From Pseudoalteromonas luteoviolacea (lineage in GTDB: Bacteria; Pseudomonadota; Gammaproteobacteria; Enterobacterales; Alteromonadaceae), in contig NZ_MAUJ01000001.1 in assembly GCF_001696455.1 (NCBI RefSeq), positions 1,116,001 through 1,180,000 on the forward strand: DNA of 64,000 nt, in the 5' to 3' direction. This document shows, in pieces, positions 42,605 to 54,089 of the stretch; within the stretch, counting starts at the first letter, position 1, and each line of letters starts with the position of its first letter. The notes below the pieces were generated by a model, which worked only from the letters and a program-made list of their open reading frames with translations, did no database searches and had not been told where the DNA came from. Position numbers and translations under genes: made by a program.

Positions 42605-43206
42605 TGCAGCCAAAAGTCGTTATTCCACTTGCCGCAATTTGCCAAATTGCAAAGCTCGTACAAAAATGTGCGCGCTACGGTACTTTTAACGAAAATGAAG
42701 TACATACGTTTTTGCAAAGCATATTAAATACAACGCCGACTAACCCAGAAGATGTCTATGATGATCACTTTGCACTTAAGGGCGGTTATCAGGCACTCGT
42801 TTCTCAACTTTCAAGTGAAGGTGAGAAAGACGTTGAAATTGTCAAGTACGTTGGCAGTTTGATGCAATTAGAAAGAGCTCTATCCTCTAATCCTGATGTG
42901 TTTTCAGAATTAGCAAAAAGAATAGAGCAAGTGGAGCGACAAGCGCTTCATTTTAATGTCTATGACGAGCAAATCCTTGGCGCTTTCGCTGATATCTATA
43001 CCCAAGTTATCAGCCCAGCGGGACCAAAGATTCAAGTATTTGGCAAACCAGATTTGCTTCAACAAACTCATATTCAGCATAAGATCCGCGCCCTATTATT
43101 GGCTGGGATCAGAAGTGCCGTACTGTGGCGACAGCTAGGTGGAAAACGCCGCCACTTCTTCTTTTCTAAGAGGAAGATCATCGCCACAGCACAACAGTTT
43201 ATTTAA
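42604..43206 (+). CDS. hflD: High-frequency lysogenization protein HflD
   Basis: This 200-residue, mostly helical, membrane-associated protein matches HflD (LAAICQIAKLVQKCARYG near the start, and the C-terminal QTHIQHKIRALLLAGIRSAVLWRQLGG). In E. coli HflD affects lambda lysogeny by binding CII; its cellular role is unclear. It is translationally coupled to mnmA and followed by purB, a conserved trio. Confidence 0.93.
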   Translation: MQPKVVIPLAAICQIAKLVQKCARYGTFNENEVHTFLQSILNTTPTNPEDVYDDHFALKGGYQALVSQLSSEGEKDVEIVKYVGSLMQLERALSSNPDVFSELAKRIEQVERQALHFNVYDEQILGAFADIYTQVISPAGPKIQVFGKPDLLQQTHIQHKIRALLLAGIRSAVLWRQLGGKRRHFFFSKRKIIATAQQFI

Positions 43207-43230
43207 ATATCGTTCAAAAAAACCAATTAG

Positions 43231-44613
<1,383 letters not shown>

Positions 44614-44636
44614 TCTAATCTAAATTAGGTATAATT

Positions 44637-44679
44637 AAGCGAAAGAAACAGCTCAGTGCTTGTTACTTTCGCTTTTTTT
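44637..44679 (+). terminator. Intrinsic terminator after purB
   Basis: AAGCGAAAG pairs with CTTTCGCTT, with an inner stem (AACAGC/GCTTGTT), and seven Ts end the structure. It lies directly before the roxA start, so roxA is probably transcribed separately or by read-through. Confidence 0.75.
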
Positions 44680-44690
44680 ATGGGGAAAAT

Positions 44691-45845
44691 ATGTATCAGC
44701 TATCTATCAATGGCATGACTCATCAAGAGTTTTTGGAAAATTACTGGCAAAAGAAACCTTTGCTTATAAAGGGTGGATTTACTGACTTTGAGGACCCTTT
44801 AACCGCGGAGGAACTCGCGGGGCTAGCAATGGAAGAAGCGATTGAATCGCGTTTAGTAACGAACCACGAAGGAAATTGGCAGGCCCATCATGGACCTTTT
44901 GAAGATTTTTCCAAACTTACCGATAGCCACAGTACGTTACTCGTTCAAGCGGTTGACCATTGGCACCCACCAGCAGCTGAATTATTAGCGCCTTTTCGTT
45001 TTATTCCTAACTGGCGCATTGACGATTTAATGATTAGCTTTTCAACACCTCATGGCGGTGTAGGTCCTCATCTCGACCAGTACGATGTATTTATTATTCA
45101 AGGACAAGGCAAGAGAAGATGGCGAGTCGGTTTGCCAGATGCTAGCCTCAAACAATTCGCAAAAGATAAAGCGTTGCTCCAAGTTGAGCAGTTTGAAGCC
45201 ATCATTGACCACGAGTTAGAATCAGGCGACATTCTTTATATCCCACCGGGCTGCCCACATGAAGGTTATGCTGTAGAAAACGCGCTAAATTATTCTGTTG
45301 GATTTAGGGCCCCAGATCAAAAAGATCTGATAAGTAGTTTCGCAGATCATGTCATTGATGAAGAAGCAGGTAAGCTGCGCTACAGCGACACAGACTTAAA
45401 TCTCAGAGATTCTATTGGCGAGATCTGCGAAGATGATAAAAGCAGAGTTCGTGAACTTCTAAACTCACTTGTAAATAATGAAGCTTTGTATAGTCACTGG
45501 CTAGGTACTTTCCTAAGTCAACCTAAGCATGACATGGACCTTGCCCCACTCGAAGATGCGCTCGTCGCAGACTTTTTAGAAGACGAGATTAACCCAGAAG
45601 ATGTTATCAATAGAGCTGGTGGTGTCAGAGCATTGTATCAGCTTGTTGACAACGAAATACTCTTGAGTATCAATGGTGAAACCTATCGCATTGCGGAAAA
45701 ACACCTAGAACAGGTAAAATTGTTAACAGATGAAACATTTTTTTCATTTAATGAGGTAAAACCAGCTCTAAATTGCTTGGAATTCAAACAAACGTTAACT
45801 ACGCTTATAAACGACGGGCTGTATTATGTTGAAGCTTGGTCTTAA
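44691..45845 (+). CDS. roxA: Ribosomal protein uL16 arginine hydroxylase (RoxA/YcfD)
   Basis: This JmjC-type Fe(II)/2-oxoglutarate oxygenase hydroxylates an Arg of ribosomal protein L16. The 384-residue protein begins with MTHQEFLENYWQKKPLLIKG, has the iron-binding HxD in GPHLDQYDVFIIQ and the distal His in IPPGCPHEGYAVE, and ends with a winged-helix C-terminal domain. Length and motifs match E. coli YcfD. It follows purB, which is common in this group. Confidence 0.93.
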   Translation: MYQLSINGMTHQEFLENYWQKKPLLIKGGFTDFEDPLTAEELAGLAMEEAIESRLVTNHEGNWQAHHGPFEDFSKLTDSHSTLLVQAVDHWHPPAAELLAPFRFIPNWRIDDLMISFSTPHGGVGPHLDQYDVFIIQGQGKRRWRVGLPDASLKQFAKDKALLQVEQFEAIIDHELESGDILYIPPGCPHEGYAVENALNYSVGFRAPDQKDLISSFADHVIDEEAGKLRYSDTDLNLRDSIGEICEDDKSRVRELLNSLVNNEALYSHWLGTFLSQPKHDMDLAPLEDALVADFLEDEINPEDVINRAGGVRALYQLVDNEILLSINGETYRIAEKHLEQVKLLTDETFFSFNEVKPALNCLEFKQTLTTLINDGLYYVEAWS

Positions 45846-45971
45846 TGCCTGACCTACAGGGTCAACCAAAGAATAAAGGTGTCATTGCACAGTGGCACCT
45901 AATAATAATAGGGGTTGAAACTTCCCTTATTCGTCAGGACGTGTTGAATGATTTTTCGCTAAGAGGTAATC

Positions 45972-46430
45972 ATGATTTATCACGTCGACAAAGTGAGTTG
46001 GAAACAAACTCAGGGACAGCTGCGACAAATACGTGAGCGTGTTTTTGTTTGTGAATTGCACCTACCTAAGCATGTTGAGTTTGACCAGCATGACAAAACG
46101 GCTGATCACGTCCTTATCAGGGATGAAAACCAGCAAGCCGTTGGCACCGGCAGGCTGTGTAGTGACGGACTTATAAGTCGAATCGCCATCGTAAAAGCCC
46201 ATAGAAACCGTGAAGCCTATCAATCTCTTATTGGCTACTTAGCTGACTTGGCTCTGCAAAAAGGTTTAAAAGAAGTATTTGTGCAGTGTATTCTTGAAGA
46301 GGTGCCGACATTTATAAAGTCAGGGTTTAGTAAACAAGGTTCGGTATTTATGGAGGCAGGCATCCCTAGACAAAGGCTAAAGTGCCCTGCTTCCATGATA
46401 AATTCGGAGCCATTTACGATGCTTCACTAG
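45972..46430 (+). CDS. GNAT-family N-acetyltransferase
   Basis: This 152-residue single-domain GNAT protein has the acceptor region DHVLIRDENQQAVGTGRL, the core strand LISRIAIVKAHRNREAYQ that forms the CoA-pyrophosphate loop in degenerate form, and a C-terminal GFSKQGSVFMEAGIP. It resembles the small YjcF/ElaA-like acetyltransferases. The substrate is unknown. Its end overlaps the convergent DUF4826 gene by 17 bases. Confidence 0.83.
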   Translation: MIYHVDKVSWKQTQGQLRQIRERVFVCELHLPKHVEFDQHDKTADHVLIRDENQQAVGTGRLCSDGLISRIAIVKAHRNREAYQSLIGYLADLALQKGLKEVFVQCILEEVPTFIKSGFSKQGSVFMEAGIPRQRLKCPASMINSEPFTMLH

Positions 46431-46857
46431 CCCATAGTTTATCGCTTTCATACAGGTCATATAGCGCATGCGCGCGATTGACAAGCAAGTTGGCAAAATC
46501 AAGTTGCGTCTGGTCTTTTACGCCTGAAGCGATAATACCATCGGCTTTCATTTGCCATTGAAAAGAAAAGTACCTCAATACATCTCTTGGATTAGTTGCA
46601 GCTGATTCTTCTGCAGCGTCCGTTGGCAATTGTCCTGAAATAGCCCAGTATCCCTTCCCTTTTTGATCCTTGATCTTCCAAATTGCAATAGCAGGGGGTA
46701 ACAAGCGGCAGTCTTTTTCTACAACTTTGTTCGTGATTATCCCTTTTTCTGCTAGAAACTTCTGGGCGTTTTGTAAATGTTGTCTTTGCCACTGCACCAA
46801 TCTTTGTTGTTTTTGCTCTTCAGTTAACTCTGGCTCAACGTGTTTATTTTCACTCAT
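46414..46857 (-). CDS. DUF4826-family protein
   Basis: This 147-residue soluble protein of unknown function is charged at the N terminus (EPELTEEQKQQRLVQWQRQH) and then has a compact domain with IAIWKIKDQKGKGYWAISG and LRYFSFQWQMKADGI. I recognise it as the DUF4826 family seen in Alteromonadales and Vibrionales. It is convergent with the GNAT gene, sharing 17 bases, and divergent from the chemosensory operon. Confidence 0.75.
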   Translation of the reverse strand: MSENKHVEPELTEEQKQQRLVQWQRQHLQNAQKFLAEKGIITNKVVEKDCRLLPPAIAIWKIKDQKGKGYWAISGQLPTDAAEESAATNPRDVLRYFSFQWQMKADGIIASGVKDQTQLDFANLLVNRAHALYDLYESDKLWASEAS

Positions 46858-47005
46858 AGTATTACTTCTCTAATTTTTCCCTTCACTCTATTAATTTCGT
46901 TAACTAGTTGCAACAAAGAAACGCCTAAGACACAAAACAAATTAAAATTTGCACAATAATCATACTTTACTAGTCTAAAAATAATCCAACAAAGGATTTA
47001 TCAAA

Positions 47006-48151
47006 ATGCTCTTGTTTGTCTCTTATGCTACACCGATTGTTATATTGGTGATTGGGTTATTTTTTATTAACTCAATAATGATAACCATAATCGTGTCTAC
47101 CACTTGTGCACTTGGGCTTGCCTTGCAAAAAGTAGCGCTGACGAAAAAAGAGCGTGAAGAAAAAGAACATGACTTAGACGCTGTGAACAAAGCTTTCGAA
47201 TCTCAGCAGCACCAAGAAGACGATTTGGCTTGTCTAGAGCAACTGAGTAGCGTCATCATTCCCCAACTAATCGCTCAAGTTACCACAGCAAGAGAGCAAA
47301 CGAAAACGTCCATCGTCAATATGTCTGGAGAGTTTTCGCAACTGGTGACTAATATTTCAGAAACATTGGACAGAACCAATTCTCAAAGTGGTAGCAGCTT
47401 GCAAGACGTCTCAGAGACAAGCCGAGACAAACTCAACGGTGTGCTCGAATACATCGAACAAACAAATGACTCCCAAGCGCAAATGACAGCCACAATAAAA
47501 GATCTTGTCGTAAAGAGTAACGAGCTGCAAACAATGTCTATCGACGTTTCGAAAATCGCAGAGCAAACCAACTTGCTCGCGCTCAACGCTTCAATCGAAG
47601 CGGCTCGAGCCGGTGAAAATGGTAGAGGGTTTGCCGTCGTGGCAGATGAAGTGAGATCACTCGCTAGCTCTAGTGGTGAAACGGGTGTGCGCATTGGACA
47701 GTTAATTGAGAGTATTGCTAACGCAATGCGAACCTCTATGGACATGATGAATGCCGAGCTTGAAAAGAAACAATCCCTGACAGAAAAATATCGCTCTGAA
47801 ATAAACCAAGTTGTGGACGAGTGGTTAGAGCTCTCACAGCAAGTTGAAGCGCAAGCGGCTGAGTTACATACATCTAATATAGAAATCAGAGAAAAAGTAT
47901 CACAAATACTCGTTGACCTCCAATTCCAAGACAGAGTTGACCAGATCCAAGATAGCGTAACGATCGCTTTGAACCTTATGACAGAAGAAATTGACCAGTT
48001 TATTACCAGCAGACGCGAATGTAAGACCGCTAAATTCAATCATCAAAGGATCAGCAGAGAGCTTAAGAAAACAGCCGCCACTAACGAACAAAGAGACATT
48101 TTGTCGAAAAGCGGCGGCGACGATACTGTTGATGACTTAACTTTTTTATGA
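47006..48151 (+). CDS. Short membrane chemoreceptor with a CheZ-like C-terminal motif
   Basis: This 381-residue methyl-accepting chemotaxis protein heads the chemosensory operon. It has two close N-terminal helices (about residues 5-45), no periplasmic ligand domain and no clear HAMP. A coiled coil follows, then the signalling hairpin tip [24 protein letters not shown] core ([20 protein letters not shown]) and [13 protein letters not shown]. The C-terminal helix contains QFQDRVDQI (Asp309, Gln313), resembling the phosphatase motif QDLTGQ of CheZ. The sensing input may be cytoplasmic or membrane-based. A dual receptor and phosphatase role is inference only. Confidence 0.87.
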   Translation: MLLFVSYATPIVILVIGLFFINSIMITIIVSTTCALGLALQKVALTKKEREEKEHDLDAVNKAFESQQHQEDDLACLEQLSSVIIPQLIAQVTTAREQTKTSIVNMSGEFSQLVTNISETLDRTNSQSGSSLQDVSETSRDKLNGVLEYIEQTNDSQAQMTATIKDLVVKSNELQTMSIDVSKIAEQTNLLALNASIEAARAGENGRGFAVVADEVRSLASSSGETGVRIGQLIESIANAMRTSMDMMNAELEKKQSLTEKYRSEINQVVDEWLELSQQVEAQAAELHTSNIEIREKVSQILVDLQFQDRVDQIQDSVTIALNLMTEEIDQFITSRRECKTAKFNHQRISRELKKTAATNEQRDILSKSGGDDTVDDLTFL

Positions 48152-48158
48152 GGAAATT

Positions 48159-48527
48159 ATGAGTAAAACCATATTAGTAGTAGATGATTCTGATTCTCTC
48201 AGACAAGTTGTAAATATCGCACTGACGGGTGCTGGGTTTAATGTCGTTGAAGCTCGGGATGGCAAAGATGCCCTAACCAAGCTAAATGGTAATAAGATCC
48301 ACCTAATAATTAGCGATGTGAACATGCCAAATATGAACGGTATTGAGTTTGTAAAACAGGCCAAACAGCTGCCCCAATATAAGTTCACACCCGTGATCAT
48401 GCTCACAACCGAGAATCAACAAAGCATGATGGAAGAAGGAAAAAAAGCCGGCGCAAAGGCGTGGATGGTTAAACCATTTAAACCCGCGCAAATGCTACAA
48501 GCGGTTTCAAAACTATTGATGATGTAG
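48159..48527 (+). CDS. cheY: CheY-like response regulator
   Basis: This 122-residue single receiver domain has the acidic pair VVDDSD, the phosphoacceptor Asp53 in IISDVNMPNMNG, Thr83/Thr84 and Lys105 in VKPFKP. It has no output domain, so it acts through protein contacts, as CheY does. It lies between the first receptor and the STAS gene. The target is not evident, and could be a motor or an enzyme. Confidence 0.93.
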   Translation: MSKTILVVDDSDSLRQVVNIALTGAGFNVVEARDGKDALTKLNGNKIHLIISDVNMPNMNGIEFVKQAKQLPQYKFTPVIMLTTENQQSMMEEGKKAGAKAWMVKPFKPAQMLQAVSKLLMM

Positions 48528-48537
48528 AGAGTTAAGT

Positions 48538-48813
48538 ATGTCTGAGTGTTTTAAATTTCCTTCTGAGCTCACCATATACGAAGTTCAGGAAACGTTTAAC
48601 GAAGTAAAATCATATATTTCAGACAAAGAGCATGTCTCTTTCGATTTTAGCGAAACAACCGAGATCGACTCAGCTGGATTGCAATTGATAATCTGGGTGG
48701 TATATCACAGCCAAAAAGTTGGATTAAACATCGAAACTATCTCTACCAATGAATTAATTGAGACTCGGTGTAAAAAATTGGGTGTAGGGATCTCCACCCC
48801 TCAAAACGAGTAA
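48538..48813 (+). CDS. STAS-domain protein
   Basis: This 91-residue stand-alone STAS domain of the anti-sigma-factor-antagonist type has the phosphorylatable Ser45 in TEIDSAGLQLIIW. STAS proteins in chemosensory operons are thought to modulate the array or act as output partners. There is no anti-sigma kinase gene nearby. It is ten bases from cheY and nine from cheA, so it is firmly in the operon. Confidence 0.9.
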   Translation: MSECFKFPSELTIYEVQETFNEVKSYISDKEHVSFDFSETTEIDSAGLQLIIWVVYHSQKVGLNIETISTNELIETRCKKLGVGISTPQNE

Positions 48814-48822
48814 GGGGCAAAC

Positions 48823-50931
48823 ATGTCTATTGATTTGTCTTCGGCAATTGCGACTTTCGTAACCGAATCGAAAGAACTCTTGCAAGAAATGGAAAATGGC
48901 CTTTTGGATCTTGAGTCTGAGACCTCAGAGGAACATGCCAATGAAATTATCAATGCACTTTTTCGCGCTATTCATACGATAAAAGGCAGTGCAGGTATAT
49001 TCGACTTTGAGCACGTTGTTACACTCACTCATATTGCCGAAACCCTGTTAGAAGATGCGAGAAATGGCAATTTGCAGCTAGGCAAGGAGCTGATTTCTCT
49101 TTACCTAGAAACCAGAGATGCCACCGAGTCACTTATCGTGTTAGCCGCAGCAGAGACAGAACCTGACCAAGCGCTTTTAAATAAAGTGAACAACCTCGTA
49201 TCTTGCTTTTCAAAGTATATTGACGCCGATAATACACAAATCGACCAACACACCGCGGCTCAAAGCTCAAATGAAGGCACGCTTGATAACGAACGTTGGA
49301 TTGTGTTTTTTGTCCCAAATGAAAACGTACTCAGAAATGGACTTGACCCCTACTCGTTTATTCACTATCTGGACTCAGAAACATCAAACCTAGTGGTCAA
49401 CACTTGGTTAGAATCCATGTTTGGGCCCCAGCAATATGATCCTGAATCCAATTATTTGTCTTTTGTTTTATCATTCGATTCGGACAAATCTGAAAGTGAA
49501 ATATTGGATATATTTGAATTTATTCAAAGCGAAGCTTACATCGCAGTATTGCCACCCAAAGGCAATATTGATGTACTGAAATTAAGCATTCAAAAGTATC
49601 AAGACTTTGACTTTATTACTGAAGCGCTTAGCAAAGCCGACCAATCCTTCGTAGATATCGTAAAGCTACTGAATTGCGAAGGCACAGACAGTAATGACCC
49701 CCCCAAAAAAGTGTCTGACGAGCCAGCAGCCGTCCCATCAAAAATCCATAAAAGTAAAACGCTCAGAGTGGAAGCACTCAAGTTGGACAGGCTAATTGAC
49801 CAAGTAGGTGAAATGGTAATCACCGGTGCTCGAACCAATTTACTTGCCCACGAAACAGGTAACGAAACACTCATTGAGGCCATGGCTTTACTAGAGCGGT
49901 TGGTCGAAAATATTCGAGACAGCTCACTTAAGCTCAGAATGGTGCAAATTGGCGAGACATTTAATAAGTTTAAACGCGTCGTGAGAGATATTGCCGATGA
50001 ACTTGGTAAGCAAGTCGATTTAACAATTATTGGCGCGGAGACGGAGTTAGACAAAACGTTCGTCGAAAAAGTCAGTGACCCGCTTATGCACATCGTTAGG
50101 AACGCGATTGACCATGGTATAGAAGACCCAGAAACCCGACTTGCTCAGGGCAAGCCTGAGCAAGGGCAGCTCACTTTAAAAGCCTATCACGACTCTGGCT
50201 CCATTGTGATTGAGGTCAGTGATGATGGCAAAGGCCTAGATCAAGAAAAAATCCTAAAACGCGCTGTAGACAGAGGGCTCATATCTTCAAACCAAACCCT
50301 ACAAGAAAAAGACATCAACTTATTAATTTTTGAGCCTGGCTTTTCCACTGCCGAGTCAATTACGAATATCTCTGGTCGTGGTGTAGGCATGGATGTTGTC
50401 AAAAGAAACATCGATAGTTTAAGAGGAAGTGTAGAGGTCGAAAGCGTTCAAGGTGAAGGGTCAACAATTCTGATCCGCCTGCCGCTTACACTTTCTATCA
50501 TTGACGGATTTATGTTTGAAGTACACAAAGAAAACTATGTCATTCCATTAGACACCGTCGTCGAGTGCTTAGAACTACACGAAGTTGTATCAGAGCAAGA
50601 CATACAAGATAAGAGTTATATAAACCTACGCACAGAAGTGCTCCCATTCATTAGATTACGCACCTTGTTTGGGATTGAAGAGCAAATTGACCACACACGA
50701 GAATCATTGGTAATTGTGCAATTTGGCACCCTACGCGCAGGGTTAGTAGTGGACTCACTCAAAGGTGAGTTTCAAACGGTTGTTAAACCACTAGGAAGGT
50801 TGTTCGAAGGACTCAAATGTATAAGTGGCGCGACGATTTTAGGAAGCGGCAATGTGGCAATCATATTAGACGTCTCTGCCCTAATAAAATCAGCCATTTC
50901 TGTATATGAAGCATTAGAGAAAAAACATTAG
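48823..50931 (+). CDS. cheA: Chemotaxis histidine kinase CheA
   Basis: CheA autophosphorylates and passes phosphate to CheY and CheB. The 702-residue protein has an HPt domain with His51 ([13 protein letters not shown]), then a middle domain (residues about 160-270) of the kind that opens [19 protein letters not shown], then the dimerisation helices ([18 protein letters not shown]). The ATPase domain carries the N box [13 protein letters not shown], the G1 box VSDDGKGLD and the G2 box [12 protein letters not shown] CheW-like domain follows. The middle segment is unlike the classical P2 CheY-binding domain. Confidence 0.96.
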   Translation: MSIDLSSAIATFVTESKELLQEMENGLLDLESETSEEHANEIINALFRAIHTIKGSAGIFDFEHVVTLTHIAETLLEDARNGNLQLGKELISLYLETRDATESLIVLAAAETEPDQALLNKVNNLVSCFSKYIDADNTQIDQHTAAQSSNEGTLDNERWIVFFVPNENVLRNGLDPYSFIHYLDSETSNLVVNTWLESMFGPQQYDPESNYLSFVLSFDSDKSESEILDIFEFIQSEAYIAVLPPKGNIDVLKLSIQKYQDFDFITEALSKADQSFVDIVKLLNCEGTDSNDPPKKVSDEPAAVPSKIHKSKTLRVEALKLDRLIDQVGEMVITGARTNLLAHETGNETLIEAMALLERLVENIRDSSLKLRMVQIGETFNKFKRVVRDIADELGKQVDLTIIGAETELDKTFVEKVSDPLMHIVRNAIDHGIEDPETRLAQGKPEQGQLTLKAYHDSGSIVIEVSDDGKGLDQEKILKRAVDRGLISSNQTLQEKDINLLIFEPGFSTAESITNISGRGVGMDVVKRNIDSLRGSVEVESVQGEGSTILIRLPLTLSIIDGFMFEVHKENYVIPLDTVVECLELHEVVSEQDIQDKSYINLRTEVLPFIRLRTLFGIEEQIDHTRESLVIVQFGTLRAGLVVDSLKGEFQTVVKPLGRLFEGLKCISGATILGSGNVAIILDVSALIKSAISVYEALEKKH

Positions 50932-50951
50932 GCGATACCCGGAGAACGATC

Positions 50952-52934
50952 ATGTTTAAGAACTTCACCATTCGCAATAAAATAATTCTTGCGATGTTTA
51001 CCATGGGACTACTGTTATTAGTCATAGCAATGTCAGTGCAACTCAAAAACGGAGAGATTGAAGAGTTTGCGGTAGATGTGGGTAAGGTTGATATACCTGA
51101 AACTATCTATGCTTTAAACATGCTAGATGAACTGGGCGATATGAATAGCAATGTCCTTGAATATATCGCTGGTGAGTCTGATGAGAGTGAAGACTTTAGA
51201 TCAAACTACAATGAGTTTATTCGCTACCTCGAAGATTTAAAGCAATTGGGGACGGTAAACAACTCAATGGTCCGCCAATTAGAAGAATTAATCACCCGCT
51301 ACGCGAACGAGAACCAGGAACTTATCTTTGACCGCTTTGACCCCCTACTAGAGGCCAAAGCCATAGATAAATATGACTATCTAAATAAAGAGTTCGCCAT
51401 TCCACTCGAACAATTGCTCGATACTTTGAAAGAGGAAGAGGTCGCAGATGCTGGTAGCAGTGGTGATTTTAATGAAGTGGTAAACGACGACCTCCCCGGC
51501 GTACGCTATTACTTAGAACTAATTGATGAGCAAGGCGATATGATGAGCTCTTTAAATGCTTACATGCGGGGAGCACTTGGCGCAGACGCTGCTTTTGAAA
51601 AAGATGCCAGAACATTTACCGGTTTTCTTGCTGATTTGAAACCTTTAGAGAGAAAGCCTCCAGAAATTAAAGCGCTGAGTGAAGTTGAAAGAATGTATAA
51701 CGAGCTGTACAACGGCGGCAAAGAAATATTCGCCATGTATGACCCTAGAAATAAAATAAAGGCCTCACAAGACGTTGACCGTTTAGAACACGAGGTGTTC
51801 AACAAGATTGAGGACCTACTTGAGGAAGTCTCAAATGAGGCCATTAAAGAAGGCGACGATTCTCTCAATGCACTTGTAACCGCTGCACGCGAGAGCATAT
51901 CACTGGTATGGGGGCTACTCGTCGTCGCGATTATCCTCGCTACCGCAACTGCCGCGTTTTTAATCCGAGGCATTGTAATTCCAATCAATGCACTTGCAGA
52001 AGCCGCGGAAGATTTACGTTCAGGTGAAGGTGACTTAACCCGTCGTATTCCTGATTTTGGCAATGATGAGATAGGCGAAACAGCACGCAGCTTCAACGGT
52101 TTTATCCAACGACTGCAAAATATACTGCTAGATATCCAAGAGTCCGTTGAGTCTATTGCCCACAGTACGAATGAAGTTGGCACCACCTCAAGAATGCTTA
52201 GTTCCACGTCTAATCAACTAGCAGCCAGTGTTGAAGAAACATCGGCGTCTTTAGAGCAAATGAGTTCTTCCATCTCCATGAATACTGAAAACTCAAAAGT
52301 CACCAACGACATTGCTAAACAATCTAGTAGCGAAGCTAATGATGGTGGACGTGCAGTAAAAGATACCGTCAAGGCAATGACCCAGATTGCGGAAAAGATC
52401 GGCATCATCGAAGACATCGCCTACAAAACCAATCTGTTGGCCTTAAATGCTGCCATTGAGGCCGCAAGGGCTGGGGAACATGGTAAGGGCTTTGCAGTGG
52501 TTGCGGATGAAGTTAGAAAGCTCGCCGAAAGGTCGCAAGTTGCTGCGCAAGATATAAGTACATTAGCTGATAACAGCGTAAAAATCGCGCAACACGCAGG
52601 TGGCATGCTCGACCGAATGGTGCCAAATATTGGTAAAACAGCAGATCTTGTTCAAGAAATTACGGCAGCATCTACAGAGCAAAGTACCAGTGTTGCTGAA
52701 ATAAACAGAACAGTTTCTCAACTTGACGAAATTGCGCAGCAAAACGCCTCTGCATCTGAGGAGTTGGCATCAACCGCTAAAATGGTGCAGGACCAAACAA
52801 GTGATATACGCTCTACCGTCAACTACTTTAAGCTGAGCAATGACAGGCAAATGATGAAAATTAGGCGCTCTGTACAAGAAGGAAAATCTTCTAGCTCTAT
52901 GCCTGAAGAAGGCTATACGCCTTTTGACGAGTAA
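50952..52934 (+). CDS. Methyl-accepting chemotaxis protein with periplasmic sensor
   Basis: This 660-residue transmembrane receptor has a first helix (about residues 9-28), a large helical periplasmic domain (about 30-315, acidic, with a duplicated LDELGDMNS and IDEQGDMMS pattern that suggests two four-helix modules), a second helix ([18 protein letters not shown]), HAMP, and the signalling tip [27 protein letters not shown] at the C terminus is not an NWETF-type CheR tether. The ligand is unknown. It is presumably the dedicated sensor of this CheA. Confidence 0.93.
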   Translation: MFKNFTIRNKIILAMFTMGLLLLVIAMSVQLKNGEIEEFAVDVGKVDIPETIYALNMLDELGDMNSNVLEYIAGESDESEDFRSNYNEFIRYLEDLKQLGTVNNSMVRQLEELITRYANENQELIFDRFDPLLEAKAIDKYDYLNKEFAIPLEQLLDTLKEEEVADAGSSGDFNEVVNDDLPGVRYYLELIDEQGDMMSSLNAYMRGALGADAAFEKDARTFTGFLADLKPLERKPPEIKALSEVERMYNELYNGGKEIFAMYDPRNKIKASQDVDRLEHEVFNKIEDLLEEVSNEAIKEGDDSLNALVTAARESISLVWGLLVVAIILATATAAFLIRGIVIPINALAEAAEDLRSGEGDLTRRIPDFGNDEIGETARSFNGFIQRLQNILLDIQESVESIAHSTNEVGTTSRMLSSTSNQLAASVEETSASLEQMSSSISMNTENSKVTNDIAKQSSSEANDGGRAVKDTVKAMTQIAEKIGIIEDIAYKTNLLALNAAIEAARAGEHGKGFAVVADEVRKLAERSQVAAQDISTLADNSVKIAQHAGGMLDRMVPNIGKTADLVQEITAASTEQSTSVAEINRTVSQLDEIAQQNASASEELASTAKMVQDQTSDIRSTVNYFKLSNDRQMMKIRRSVQEGKSSSSMPEEGYTPFDE

Positions 52935-52939
52935 CGACT

Positions 52940-53542
52940 ATGACTGATCAAACAACTCAAAGTAGCTTTGTCGATAAAGATAAGTACTTGGCTTTTGAGC
53001 TGAATCATGCTTCATACTCTATCAACATTTCGTTGGTCAAGGAGATCATGGAGTATGTTGAGGTCGATCCTATTCCAATGGCCCCTGATTTTATAATCGG
53101 CGCTATTAATTTGCGTGGTGAAGTTATTCCGGTATTTGATTTATCTTTACGCCTAGGCAAGCAACCTCAAGAGCTTACTAACAGGACATGTATCATTATT
53201 GCAGAATGCCTGTTTAATGAGCAGCAGATAACCATAGGTTTGAAAGTAGACATTGTAACTAAAGTACTGGATATTTCAGGCTCAGATATTGACAGCGTGC
53301 CAAGTATTGGTGGTCAATTCCATAGTCGCTTTGTATTAGGTTTGGCAAAGCTGCCTGACAAATTAATGACCATTTTGGATATTTCCAAAATTCTTACACT
53401 GGATGACATAAAGCTGATCGAAGATCTCAACAATGCGGACCTAAGTGAGGATGTTCAAAATCACCAAGACTCTGAAAGTGAAGACTTGAGTAGCCAAAAT
53501 ACAGTGTGTGAAAGTGACGAAACCGAGGTCAACCATGAGTGA
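52940..53542 (+). CDS. cheW: CheW coupling protein (first copy)
   Basis: This 200-residue CheW couples receptors to CheA. The SH3-like core includes YLAFELNHASYSINISLVKEI and INLRGEVIPVFDLSLRLG. It has an acidic C-terminal tail of about 45 residues (SEDVQNHQDSESEDLSSQ) that is not typical of CheW. It overlaps the second cheW by eight bases. Confidence 0.93.
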   Translation: MTDQTTQSSFVDKDKYLAFELNHASYSINISLVKEIMEYVEVDPIPMAPDFIIGAINLRGEVIPVFDLSLRLGKQPQELTNRTCIIIAECLFNEQQITIGLKVDIVTKVLDISGSDIDSVPSIGGQFHSRFVLGLAKLPDKLMTILDISKILTLDDIKLIEDLNNADLSEDVQNHQDSESEDLSSQNTVCESDETEVNHE

Positions 53543-54080
53543 GACTCAACCCGACAGTGGCCACATTCATCAAAAAGATGAGCTGAGATACTTATTCGTT
53601 AAAGTTGGGCATGACCATTTTGGTATCCCGATTGACTCCGTAAAAGAAGTTATTGAGTTAGTGGAGACGACTATGGTGCCAATGTGCTCAGATGTAATAC
53701 GAGGCGTTATTAATGTGCGTGGTAGCGTTATCCCAGTATTAGATTTACAAAGACGCCTCGGGCTCAAATTAACCACACCTTATAACAAATATAGCTGTAT
53801 TGTTCTTTACGATTTTTATGACCATTCACTGGAAGAATCAATGACGCTAGGCATGCTCGTCAACAGCGTTGTATCAATAGAGTTTATAGATCTCAGTAAG
53901 CTAGAATCTTCCCCTTCTTTTGGGTCAAATATTCCTCGCCATTTTGAGTGGAAAATGGCAAAAATCAATAATAAGCTCACTACCCTTTTAGATATTGCCA
54001 AGGTATTGAATGTAAATGAAATAAATTCTTCTCTTAAACACGAGCAAGAACAGTTTTTTATCGACTACTGTCAAAGGTAA
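53535..54080 (+). CDS. cheW: CheW coupling protein (second copy)
   Basis: This 181-residue CheW-domain protein has YLFVKVGHDHFGIPIDSVKEV and INVRGSVIPVLDLQRRLG. The ATG at 53535 is chosen because GAGGT lies seven bases upstream, within the end of the first cheW. The two copies are only moderately alike. They may serve the two receptors in the operon separately, or form mixed rings in the array. Confidence 0.92.
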   Translation: MSETQPDSGHIHQKDELRYLFVKVGHDHFGIPIDSVKEVIELVETTMVPMCSDVIRGVINVRGSVIPVLDLQRRLGLKLTTPYNKYSCIVLYDFYDHSLEESMTLGMLVNSVVSIEFIDLSKLESSPSFGSNIPRHFEWKMAKINNKLTTLLDIAKVLNVNEINSSLKHEQEQFFIDYCQR

Positions 54081-54089
54081 AACGGCTAT

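Noticed and set aside
47383..48039. 218-codon minus-strand open frame opposite the first receptor gene
   Set aside because: Low-complexity Ser/Ile-rich translation typical of the antisense of a coiled-coil receptor.
51560..52207. 215-codon minus-strand open frame opposite the second receptor gene
   Set aside because: Same antisense artefact; no recognisable domain.
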